In this document: positions 5,501-12,765 of the stretch, in pieces
How positions within the stretch are numbered: the first letter of the stretch is position 1
How the letters are laid out: each line of letters opens with the position of its first letter
DNA from: Actinomycetota bacterium
GTDB lineage: Bacteria; Actinomycetota; Actinomycetes; Acidothermales; Acidothermaceae
Direction: 5' to 3'
DNA length: 13,089 nucleotides
Assembly (NCBI GenBank): GCA_003134755.1
Contig: PLCK01000109.1
Span: 7,272 to 20,360 of the forward strand
Position numbers and translations under genes: made by a program
Notes under the pieces: generated by a model
Database searches by the model: none
What the model was told of the DNA's origin: nothing
The model's input: the letters and a program-made list of their open reading frames with translations, nothing else

Positions 5501-7540
5501 TCAGCAGCCGGCCGCCGCCTTGATGAGCGCAGCGTAGGGGGCCACGCCGGCCGGCTGCAGGTGAACGCCATCGGTAGTCAGCCAATCGGGATGAGAGTTC
5601 GCCGCTGCGTCCCAGTCGACAAGGACGGCGTTCGGATGCGCCTGCACGACTGCCGGAAGCATGGCGTTGTTCGCCGGCTCCCACGGCCGGTCCATGTGGT
5701 TGTTGACGACGATCACCTTCGTGCGATCGGCGAGGGCGGCCAACGCCGCGTTGAGTTCCTGCGGACTGACGACGCCGTTGGTACCGGTCTCGATCACGAC
5801 CACCTGACCGAGATGCCCCGCCGCGCGCAAAGCAGCCAGCTCGGCGAACACCGACTTCGCCTGCCAGCCCACGACGGCGTACACCTCGGTGCCGCTGCAG
5901 TCGCGCGCCAGCGCATGTTCGGCGTCGACCATCACGGAGTCGCCGACGGCGGAGAGCAAAGGCGGCGGGGTGTTCGGGATCGGCGGCGGCGCAGTGGGCT
6001 CCTGCGTGGGCTGCCGGACCGGCGGTGACTTCTGCGGTGCCGCGGGCGGCGCGGTGGACCGGGTCGCAACGGGTGTACGCGGTGCGCCGGTCGGCGTCCC
6101 TGCCGGCGTCGAGATCGTGGGCGGCGAAGGCGGGGTGTTCGCGCGTCCCGATGTCCCAGCCGATGGCCCGGACGACGTCGCAGCCGGCGCGGTCGAGTCG
6201 ACCGGCGCCGACACCGCACTCGACACGACGGGCGCGGCCGAGGTGCTCACGGGACGAAGCGCGCCGGCCGCAGCAGCCGTAGTCGCCGCAACCGGGCTGT
6301 GCCCGACGCGCGCAACGACGAACGTGGTGGCCGCGATCACGCCGACGACGCCGACAACCGAACCGAACACAGGAGCGAAGGTCCGCCACGAACGCAACAC
6401 CTTGGGGGCAATGAACGCCGGGCCGGTGCGAACGGCTCGGCGCCGCAACGGACTCTCGACGAGCCTGAAGGACAACTCCGACAGCGCTGCGGTGACGGCA
6501 AGCCGCGCGGCCAGCGCAGCTGTCCCGTGCAACGGCCAGTCGAGACCCGGCCTGGTGTAGACGAACACCGGCCAGTGCCACAGGTACAACCCGTACGACC
6601 TCGCTCCGATGACGCGCATCGGCGCGACGTCGAGAACCCGCCCGAGCCAACCCCCAGGTGCGGACGCAATCGCGACGACGATGACGCCGATCGCGGCAAT
6701 CAGCAGGAAGCCGCCCCGGTACAAACCCGGAGTCGTGTAGTAGCCGACTTCGTGCATCGCCAACACGAGGACGCCGACGCCGGCTAGCCCGACGAGGTCG
6801 ATCGCGGCGCGCAGTGCGCCAGGCATGCGGCGTCCGGACCGTGCTCTTCTGTTTGCGACTCCGGCCATCACCGCCGCGGCGGCCGCACCGAGCAACAGCG
6901 CGCTCGCGTGGGTATCGGTGCCGAAGTAGACGCGCGACGAGTCGGTGTCGAATGGCACGTTGCCCTTGATAGCCAGCGACCGCATCCAGAGTGCCGACGC
7001 GAGCGCGCCGGACAGCGCGACGACGGTGATGACGCGCAATCGAGCGCGCACGGTCAGCAGAATCGCAAGCAGCAACGGCCAGATGAGATAAAACTGCTCT
7101 TCGACCGCGAGCGACCACAGGTGCTGGAGCGGTTCAGGTCGCCCGGCGGCCGCGAAATACGAGCGGTGGTGCAACACGTACCACAAGTTGGACACGTATC
7201 CCGTCGCCGCTGCGATGTCGCCGCGGGCCTGCGCAAGGTCGCCCGGATGGAACCGGGCCATGAATGCGGTGGCCACGACGAGCATCGCGGCCAGCGCCGG
7301 CAGCAGCCGTCTCGCTCGGCGCGCGTAGAACCGCCGGAGCGACAGCCGTCCGTCGCGCTGGGCCTCCCCGAGCAGGATCGACGTGATGAGGAAGCCGGAG
7401 ATGACGAAGAAGATGTCTACGCCGAGAAATCCGCCGGGCACCGCGCGCACGCCCGCGTGATAGAGCAGCACTCCGACGACAGCAATCGCGCGCAGCCCAT
7501 CGAGCCCGGGCAGCCGGGTTCGCGCAGCCTTCAAACCCAC
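5501..7540 (-). CDS. Membrane acyltransferase 3 with C-terminal SGNH domain (OafA/OatA-like)
   Basis: A 679-aa integral-membrane protein of the type that O-acetylates surface glycans or peptidoglycan. The AT3 domain spans about residues 10-365 with several hydrophobic segments. It includes the R-x10-H motif (Arg17, His28 of LLYHAG), GGFLGVDIFFVISGF, and the typical LWSLAVEEQFYLIWP. A further membrane helix near 388-410 leads to a long Ser/Thr/Pro/Ala linker (about 411-528). The extracellular SGNH domain has GDS (Ser535), Gly558, GTNG (Asn588) and DGVH (Asp657, His660), so the catalytic residues are complete. Cys548 and the C-terminal Cys679 could form a disulfide. Start GTG 7540 lies just before the first helix, and its ribosome binding site is weak. 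It is divergent from the protease gene. The acceptor glycan is unknown. Confidence 0.93.
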   Translation of the reverse strand: MGLKAARTRLPGLDGLRAIAVVGVLLYHAGVRAVPGGFLGVDIFFVISGFLITSILLGEAQRDGRLSLRRFYARRARRLLPALAAMLVVATAFMARFHPGDLAQARGDIAAATGYVSNLWYVLHHRSYFAAAGRPEPLQHLWSLAVEEQFYLIWPLLLAILLTVRARLRVITVVALSGALASALWMRSLAIKGNVPFDTDSSRVYFGTDTHASALLLGAAAAAVMAGVANRRARSGRRMPGALRAAIDLVGLAGVGVLVLAMHEVGYYTTPGLYRGGFLLIAAIGVIVVAIASAPGGWLGRVLDVAPMRVIGARSYGLYLWHWPVFVYTRPGLDWPLHGTAALAARLAVTAALSELSFRLVESPLRRRAVRTGPAFIAPKVLRSWRTFAPVFGSVVGVVGVIAATTFVVARVGHSPVAATTAAAAGALRPVSTSAAPVVSSAVSAPVDSTAPAATSSGPSAGTSGRANTPPSPPTISTPAGTPTGAPRTPVATRSTAPPAAPQKSPPVRQPTQEPTAPPPIPNTPPPLLSAVGDSVMVDAEHALARDCSGTEVYAVVGWQAKSVFAELAALRAAGHLGQVVVIETGTNGVVSPQELNAALAALADRTKVIVVNNHMDRPWEPANNAMLPAVVQAHPNAVLVDWDAAANSHPDWLTTDGVHLQPAGVAPYAALIKAAAGC

Positions 7541-7571
7541 CGTCGCCGCCCTGTCATCGCTTCCTCAGCAG

Positions 7572-7586
7572 TGCCAGAGTCTGGCA
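7572..7586. promoter_or_regulatory. 15-bp palindrome upstream of the acyltransferase
   Basis: TGCCAGAGTCTGGCA has perfect 7-bp arms around a central G. It lies 31 bp beyond the GTG at 7540, where an operator or leader element would sit. No binding family is recognised. Confidence 0.4.
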
Positions 7587-7829
7587 TCGGTTGCAGCTGC
7601 GGCGCGGTTGACACGACCGACGCAGGACAACGGAAATCGAGAGGTGCAGCGGTCACGGTGGACCCGATCGTGCAAGCCATGGCAGGACGACGCCTGATGC
7701 CCGTGATCGGTTGCGTCCGGCTTCCCCCGCTCACGCCGCTTCGGTCGAGGAAGTCAGATGGTTCGGCGGCGAACGGCTGATTTTGGCCGCAAATGGTTGT
7801 TTTCCCGGTGATCGTCGCCGTCCGGCCTC

Positions 7830-7835
7830 TATTGT
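7830..7835 (+). promoter_or_regulatory. Possible -10 box of the S53 protease gene
   Basis: TATTGT in a locally AT-rich patch fits TANNNT. It would give a leader of about 50 nt with a good ribosome binding site. No convincing -35 lies 16-18 nt upstream, so this is tentative. Confidence 0.3.
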
Positions 7836-7893
7836 TTTGCGTACGACCGGCTCCGCTGTCTGGCGTCACCGACTTCGAAACAGGGGAACCTCC

Positions 7894-10800
7894 GTGCGCC
7901 AGATCCGCCGGGCCAGTCTTGTCGCGGCCTTCGTCACCGGCACCATGATCGCCTCGACAGTCGGCGCGAACGCAACCGCGGCCGTTCGTGCAACCGCACC
8001 GGGGCCGGTGACCGTCGGAGCGGCACCGGTGGTGCCAATCGGCGCACATCTCCAATCGGCGGCACCAGCCGACAGGCAGTTGGCGTTCGACGTCGTGTTG
8101 CGCCCGCGTGACCAGGTAGGCCTCGACAACTTCGTCTCCGCCGTTTCCACGCCCGGCTCGCCGAGCTACCGGCAGTTCCTAGCGACCGGCGAGTTCAGCG
8201 CCCGGTTCGGAGCGACTGCCTCGACCGTTGCGAGCGTTAGCGCGAGCTTGCGGTCACTCGGGCTGACGGTCGGCACGCTCAGTGGCTCGATCCTGCCCGT
8301 GAGCGGCTCGCTGACCCGCGTGAGCTCTGCCTTCCATACCTCCTTCCGGCAGTACCAGCTCGCGTCCGGCCGGATCGCGCACGCGAACGCGGCTGCGCCG
8401 GCACTGCCGAGCGACGTCGCCGGCGCCGTGCAAGCGGTGGTGGGGCTTGACGATCTCGCAACGTTCCAGCGTCCGACGCCCAAGCTCCGATCGGCTGCAT
8501 CGGGCGGGCCAGTTGCGCGCGGCCTCTTCAGCCCGAACCTCGTCGGCCCTACGCCATGCGCCTTCATCGGAACGAACGCGGGCAACGGCTACTACACCGC
8601 GGACCAGCTCGCGTCGTATTACGGCCTGACCTCGTTCTACACAGCTGGCACGCTCGGCACCGGCATTACCGTCGCGATCTTCGAGCTGGAGCCCTTCGCG
8701 GCCAGCGATATCGCGGCCTACCAGACCTGCTACGGAACGTCGAGCACTGTCTCGACCACAAACGTCGACGGCGGACCTGGGGTGGGCCCGGGTGCTGGTG
8801 AGTCGGCGCTCGACATCGAAGACGTCATCGGGCTGGCGCCGCAGGCAGCGATCAGGGTGTACCAGGGCCCTGACGCAACGGTCGCCACGAACTCGAACGT
8901 GCTCGACGTCTACAACGCGATCGCCACCGACAACACCGCACAAGTCGTGAGTACGAGCTGGGGACTGTGTGAGGCTGGTGCGAGTCACGCAGTCTTCGCA
9001 GCCGAGCGTCTCGCGTTCCAGCAGATGGCCGCGCAGGGTCAGTCCGTCGTCGCGGCAGCGGGCGACGCAGGTTCGGCAGACTGCGATCGAAATCCGGCAC
9101 CGAGCGTGCCCGGACCAAACACGCCGTCGACGCTCGCCGTCGACGATCCGGCCAGCCAGCCGGAGGTCACCGGGGTCGGCGGCACCAACTTGGCGTCGAC
9201 CGCAGGCCCTGAGACGGTGTGGAACGGGGGCGTGGTCGACCACGGCGACGGCACCTTCTCAATAAACGCCGGTGGCGGCGGCATATCGACGCAATGGCCG
9301 ATGCCCGCATATCAGACTGCGCTCGGCACCATCGCTGGTAGCAGCAGTGCCACGCCGTGTGCCGCAACCGGCGGAGCAGTCTGTCGCGAGGTACCCGACG
9401 TCAGCGCATCGTCGGACCCGTCCAACGGCTACGCCGTCTTCGTCCAGGGCGGCTGGTTCATCATCGGCGGCACCAGCGCGGCAGCTCCGACCTGGGCTGC
9501 GCTCATCGCCCTCATCGACTCGTCGTGCGGCGGGCATCGACTGGGCCTGGTCAGCAGCGCTCTGTACCAACTCCGTACGGCTAACCCGGCCGCGTTCCAT
9601 GATGTGACCACCGGCAACAACGACGGTGTTGCGGCCAACGGTGGCAAATACGGAGCACGCACCGGTTACGACATGGCGAGTGGCCTCGGCAGTCCCGCCG
9701 GCGCCGCACTGGGCGCCGGTCTTTGCCCCGTGCCGTCCAGCAATGGAGTGGGCACTATGACCGTCGACAGCCCGTCCGTCGGTGCATCGACGAACGACAC
9801 GCTGACCTTCACCTACACGGCGCCCGCCGGAAAGCAGCTCACGAACGGCAAGCTCGCCCTTTCGGTACCAGCTGGCTGGGTCGCGCCGTCGACGACAATC
9901 GGCAACGCTGGTTACACCACTGCGTCCGCAGGAACAGTCACTGTCGTCGGCTCCACGATCCAGGTCGCGGGAGCTACAACAGCTGCGGGCAGCACGCTCA
10001 AGATCGTCTACGGCGACACCTCGAGCGGCGGACCTGGTGCCTCGGCACCTGCAACCACCCAAACCTCCGTGTTCGCGGCCATGGAAACCTCGACAGCGAG
10101 CGGCACCCTCGTCGCGTTGTCCGGGTCGCCACAGGTCAGCGTCATCGCAGGCGGCGGCGGAGGCGGAGGCGGCGGAGGCGGCGCGCCACCGCCGCCGCCG
10201 TCGCTTACGTTGCTACGGGTGTCAGGGCCAGACCGGGTGGGGACCAGCGTGGAGGCGTCGAAGGTTTCGTTCCCGGGCGCCGGTTCAGCTGACGCCGTCG
10301 TGCTGGCCCGGTCCGACAATTTCGCCGACGCACTCTCCGGGACGCCGCTCGCCGCAGCCAGGAACGGACCGCTCTTGCTGACAGGTAGCGCAGTGCTCGA
10401 CCCGACGGCGAAAGCCGAAATCGAACGTGTTCTCCCTGGCGGCCAGACTGTCTATCTGCTCGGCGGACCGGCCGCACTGTCGGCGTCCATCGAATCGTCC
10501 TTGACGGCTGCCGGCTACGTCGTCAAGCGATTTGCGGGAAAGGACCGCTACGCGACCGCCGTTGCAGTGGCGCAGGACATCGGGTCCACGGACAGCGTGT
10601 TCGAGGCCGACGGCACCAACTTTCCTGATGGTTTGTCAGCCGGGTCGGCAGCCGCGTCGACGGGTGGCGTGATCGTATTGACGGCCGGCGGACATCAGTC
10701 GACAGCGACCGCCGCCTTCCTGGCCGACAATCCCGGCCCGACCCGGTACGCGGTCGGCGGGCCGGCCGCGGCGGCCGACCCGAGCGCGATCGCGTTCGTC

Positions 10801-11097
10801 GGCACCGACCGCTACGCCACCGCCGTGTTGGTAGCGCAGGCCTTCTTCGGCACACCCGATTCGGTCGGGCTCGCGAGCGGGGTGTCCTTCCCTGACGCGC
10901 TATCTGGTGGCAGCTTGGTAGCGATGAACAACGGACCGATCCTGCTGGTGCCGAACGGTGGCGCCCTGCCGAGCACCGTCAGTGCCTATCTGACGGCGGC
11001 GAAGGCCAGCGCGACCGACGCTTGGCTGTTCGGCGGCCCGAGCTCAGTCGGCAACGATGTGTTCACCACCGCGGCCGGCCTCTTGGCTGCCAGCTGA
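7894..11097 (+). CDS. Secreted S53 (sedolisin) peptidase with three CWB2 cell-wall-binding repeats
   Basis: A 1067-aa exported serine-carboxyl protease. Start GTG 7894 is chosen because AGGGG (7882-7886) sits 7 nt before it and a signal peptide begins at once (RQIRR, then hydrophobic to about residue 26, ANA). Domains: pro-kumamolisin-type propeptide about 45-185; catalytic domain about 212-610; a beta-rich Ser/Thr/Gly module about 618-750; an 11-Gly/5-Pro linker (753-769); CWB2 repeats 774-1049. Catalytic residues: Glu303 and Asp307 (GESALDIED), oxyanion Asp391 (AAAGDAGS), Ser528 (GGTSAAAP), with the STSWG block near 353. The calcium site is seen in HDVTTGNN (Asp570) and GYDMASGLGSP (Asp593). 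The protein is probably held on the cell wall, autoprocessed and active on extracellular protein. The next gene starts 1 nt after its stop. Substrate unknown. Confidence 0.95.
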   Translation: MRQIRRASLVAAFVTGTMIASTVGANATAAVRATAPGPVTVGAAPVVPIGAHLQSAAPADRQLAFDVVLRPRDQVGLDNFVSAVSTPGSPSYRQFLATGEFSARFGATASTVASVSASLRSLGLTVGTLSGSILPVSGSLTRVSSAFHTSFRQYQLASGRIAHANAAAPALPSDVAGAVQAVVGLDDLATFQRPTPKLRSAASGGPVARGLFSPNLVGPTPCAFIGTNAGNGYYTADQLASYYGLTSFYTAGTLGTGITVAIFELEPFAASDIAAYQTCYGTSSTVSTTNVDGGPGVGPGAGESALDIEDVIGLAPQAAIRVYQGPDATVATNSNVLDVYNAIATDNTAQVVSTSWGLCEAGASHAVFAAERLAFQQMAAQGQSVVAAAGDAGSADCDRNPAPSVPGPNTPSTLAVDDPASQPEVTGVGGTNLASTAGPETVWNGGVVDHGDGTFSINAGGGGISTQWPMPAYQTALGTIAGSSSATPCAATGGAVCREVPDVSASSDPSNGYAVFVQGGWFIIGGTSAAAPTWAALIALIDSSCGGHRLGLVSSALYQLRTANPAAFHDVTTGNNDGVAANGGKYGARTGYDMASGLGSPAGAALGAGLCPVPSSNGVGTMTVDSPSVGASTNDTLTFTYTAPAGKQLTNGKLALSVPAGWVAPSTTIGNAGYTTASAGTVTVVGSTIQVAGATTAAGSTLKIVYGDTSSGGPGASAPATTQTSVFAAMETSTASGTLVALSGSPQVSVIAGGGGGGGGGGGAPPPPPSLTLLRVSGPDRVGTSVEASKVSFPGAGSADAVVLARSDNFADALSGTPLAAARNGPLLLTGSAVLDPTAKAEIERVLPGGQTVYLLGGPAALSASIESSLTAAGYVVKRFAGKDRYATAVAVAQDIGSTDSVFEADGTNFPDGLSAGSAAASTGGVIVLTAGGHQSTATAAFLADNPGPTRYAVGGPAAAADPSAIAFVGTDRYATAVLVAQAFFGTPDSVGLASGVSFPDALSGGSLVAMNNGPILLVPNGGALPSTVSAYLTAAKASATDAWLFGGPSSVGNDVFTTAAGLLAAS
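10150..10203 (+). repeat. Poly-Gly/poly-Pro linker, self-complementary DNA
   Basis: Eleven GGC/GGA glycine codons are followed by Ala and five proline codons. GGCGGCGGCGG (10150-10160) is the exact complement of CCGCCGCCGCC (10189-10199), so the mRNA or single-stranded DNA can fold into an 11-bp GC stem within the coding region. In the protein it is a flexible spacer between the protease half and the wall-binding half. Confidence 0.8.
10213..11040 (+). repeat. Three CWB2 (cell wall binding repeat 2) units in the S53 protein
   Basis: Units lie at about residues 774-858, 878-957 and 967-1049. Units 2 and 3 open with GKDRYATAVAVAQ and GTDRYATAVLVAQ; all three contain an F-x-D-(A/G)-LS segment and end in LLGGPAA, AVGGPAA or LFGGPSS. 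Unit 1 is degenerate (GPDRVGTSVEA). Such triple CWB2 blocks anchor proteins to anionic wall polymers in other Gram-positives. Confidence 0.88.
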
Positions 11098-11098
11098 C

Positions 11099-11683
11099 GT
11101 GACATCCGGCGATCGGAGGGCCAGCGCTGACGTCATCAGCGCCGGCTCGTCCGATCACCAGCCGAGAAGTTTCAGATGGGTCGGCATCGTCGTCGGAGTT
11201 CTGGTGGTGCTGGGGCTGAGCGGTACGGCCGCTGACCGCGCGCTGCGGCACCACGAGTTCACGACACTTGTCAGCAGGGACGCCGACTCCGAGGCAACTG
11301 CGGCACATGCCGAGGGTGTTGTCATGTCGACCCACGCCTACACGATGCCGTTGCTGACGTACTCCACACCTGAGGTTCGCAGCGGACTTGCGAAGGTGAT
11401 AGCGGAGTCAGCAGCGCAGGGCGTGGGCGAGCTTCGGAACGAACGCGCCGCAGTCGCCGCCACCACGGTGCTGCCGTGGCACAGCTCCATGCGTGCAGCG
11501 AAACGCGCCGAACTCAACTACCTCGACAGTTGGACGGCGTATCTCCAAGGCATCGCGTCGGGCGACGCCTTCGACGGCGTCCCTACCCAGTCTTTCGATG
11601 CCATGCACCAGGCCGCACTCGCGAGCCTGCGGCAGGCCGCACCCGATCACAAGGCAGCGCAGGCCGTACCCTCGTCGCCATGA
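11099..11683 (+). CDS. Unrecognised single-pass membrane protein
   Basis: I do not recognise a family. The 194-aa product from GTG 11099 has a short polar N-terminus with basic residues (RSFRW), one transmembrane helix at about 28-44 (GIVVGVLVVLGLSG) and a helical, alanine-rich domain of roughly 150 residues predicted outside the cell. It has no cysteine, so it is not a lipoprotein. The start is chosen because it lies 1 nt after the protease stop and gives a sensible cytoplasmic tail; an earlier in-frame start at 11057 would overlap the protease. Its TGA overlaps the next ATG as ATGA. The linkage suggests co-translation with both neighbours. A partner or chaperone of the protease, or an envelope sensor, is only a guess. 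Confidence 0.72.
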   Translation: MTSGDRRASADVISAGSSDHQPRSFRWVGIVVGVLVVLGLSGTAADRALRHHEFTTLVSRDADSEATAAHAEGVVMSTHAYTMPLLTYSTPEVRSGLAKVIAESAAQGVGELRNERAAVAATTVLPWHSSMRAAKRAELNYLDSWTAYLQGIASGDAFDGVPTQSFDAMHQAALASLRQAAPDHKAAQAVPSSP

Positions 11684-12753
11684 TTCGGTACGCAGTCGTC
11701 GGCACGGGATGGCGTTCCGCGTTCTTCTTTCGGCTCGCCGCTTTGATGCCCGACCGCTTCGGCGTCACCGGCGTCCTGAGCCGGTCTATCGAGCGCGGGC
11801 ACGACGTCCACGCCCGCTTCGGCTGCCCGGCGTTCACTAACCTGGGCGATCTCATGAAGTCGGCGAGGCCCGACTTTCTCGTGACGTCGATACCGCGCGA
11901 CATCAACCCCGGTGTCATCGAAGCCGCCGTCGACGAGAACCTGCCCGTTCTCAGCGAAACGCCGCCGGCAGCTGACGTCGGCGGGCTACAGGCGCTATGG
12001 TCGCGGGTCGGTAGTCGCCAGCTGGTCCAGGTCGCGGAACAGTACCTATTGTTGCCGGACCACGCCGCCCGCTCGGCCGTTATCGCCGGCGGCACCATCG
12101 GACGGCCCACCTCAGTCCAGGTGTCGTCGACGCACGACTACCACGCCGTGTCGATGATCCGCGGCTTTCTCGGCGTCGGCTTCGAACCCGCGACCGTGCG
12201 TGCGGAGCACTTCACCGCGCCACTGAGCGACCCGCTCTCGCCGCAGGGGTGGAGCGGCGACGACTCGCCAATCGCTCGGACGACGACCCTGGCCACCATC
12301 GACTTCGGCGACCGTATGGGGTTGTACGATTTCACCGAAAACCAGTGGTGGAATCCGTTGCGCAGTAGGCGAATTGTTATTCGTGGCGAGCGCGGCGAAA
12401 TCGCCGACGACAGCGTCGTCCGGCTGATCGACCCACGCACGCCGATCACGTCGCCCTTGGTGCGGCGGCAGACCGGACGCGACCTCAACCTCGAGGGAGC
12501 TGACCTCGACCACATCACGTTCGACGGCGCGATCGTCTACCGGAACGTCTTCAACGGCGCGCGCTTGTCGGACGAGGACATCGCGATCGCCACGCTGCTC
12601 GACCGCATGGGCAGGTGGTGTGACCAGGCAGGCGAACCGCCGTACCCGCTCGCCTCCGCGTGCCAGGACCATTTGATAGCGCTTGCGGTTGCCGAGTCGA
12701 TCGCGACGCAGTCGCCGGTCGTGACCACAACCGAAGCGTGGGCCGGCGGATAG
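11680..12753 (+). CDS. Gfo/Idh/MocA-like oxidoreductase lacking the EKP lysine
   Basis: A 357-aa protein with an N-terminal Rossmann fold (VVGTGWRSAFFFRLA, residues 6-20) and a Gfo/Idh-type C-terminal domain. The usual EKP is replaced by SETPPA (92-97), so the catalytic lysine is a threonine. The GGxxxDxGxHxxD block is not found. Instead there are VAEQYLLLP (118-126) and HDYHAVSMIRGFLG (152-165), features I recall from a distinct subgroup of annotated oxidoreductases. Either it uses another acid/base, possibly a His or Tyr in that block, or it binds nucleotide without the usual chemistry. ATG 11680 overlaps the upstream TGA by 4 bp, which fixes the start. Stop TAG is 12 nt from the convergent regulator gene. 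Family good, reaction unknown. Confidence 0.82.
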   Translation: MIRYAVVGTGWRSAFFFRLAALMPDRFGVTGVLSRSIERGHDVHARFGCPAFTNLGDLMKSARPDFLVTSIPRDINPGVIEAAVDENLPVLSETPPAADVGGLQALWSRVGSRQLVQVAEQYLLLPDHAARSAVIAGGTIGRPTSVQVSSTHDYHAVSMIRGFLGVGFEPATVRAEHFTAPLSDPLSPQGWSGDDSPIARTTTLATIDFGDRMGLYDFTENQWWNPLRSRRIVIRGERGEIADDSVVRLIDPRTPITSPLVRRQTGRDLNLEGADLDHITFDGAIVYRNVFNGARLSDEDIAIATLLDRMGRWCDQAGEPPYPLASACQDHLIALAVAESIATQSPVVTTTEAWAGG

Positions 12754-12765
12754 GCGCGTTCACGC

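Larger units (their letters stand above)
7541..7893. other. Divergent intergenic region, 353 bp
   Basis: It separates the acyltransferase (minus) from the S53 protease (plus). It holds a 15-bp palindrome near the acyltransferase start, an isolated TTGACA at 7608-7613 without a matching -10, an AT-richer stretch at about 7779-7840 with a possible -10 for the protease, and the protease ribosome binding site. An in-frame extension of the protease runs back to 7711 but does not look coding. No tRNA or terminator is seen. Confidence 0.7.

Noticed and set aside
5481..7118. 545-codon minus-strand frame overlapping the acyltransferase
   Set aside because: Arg-rich translation without motifs; the other frame encodes full AT3 and SGNH domains.
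7608..7613. Consensus -35 TTGACA on the plus strand
   Set aside because: No TANNNT-like -10 lies 16-19 nt downstream.
7711..7893. N-terminal 61-residue extension of the S53 protein
   Set aside because: It lacks a ribosome binding site and places residues ahead of a clean signal peptide, whereas GTG 7894 has a well-spaced AGGGG.
7836..7893. Possible c-di-AMP (ydaO-type) riboswitch before a cell-wall gene, suggested by GGGGAACC
   Set aside because: The motif lies only a few bases before the start codon and doubles as the ribosome binding site; there is no room for the rest of the conserved fold.
8254..9243. 329-codon minus-strand frame within the protease gene
   Set aside because: Antisense to the propeptide and catalytic domain; no recognisable protein features.
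11476..11679. Upstream extension of the second oxidoreductase
   Set aside because: It overlaps the membrane-protein gene out of frame and does not precede the Rossmann motif as expected; ATG 11680 with the ATGA overlap is better.
12754..12765. Terminator between the convergent oxidoreductase and LuxR genes
   Set aside because: Only 12 nt, with no stem-loop or T-tract.
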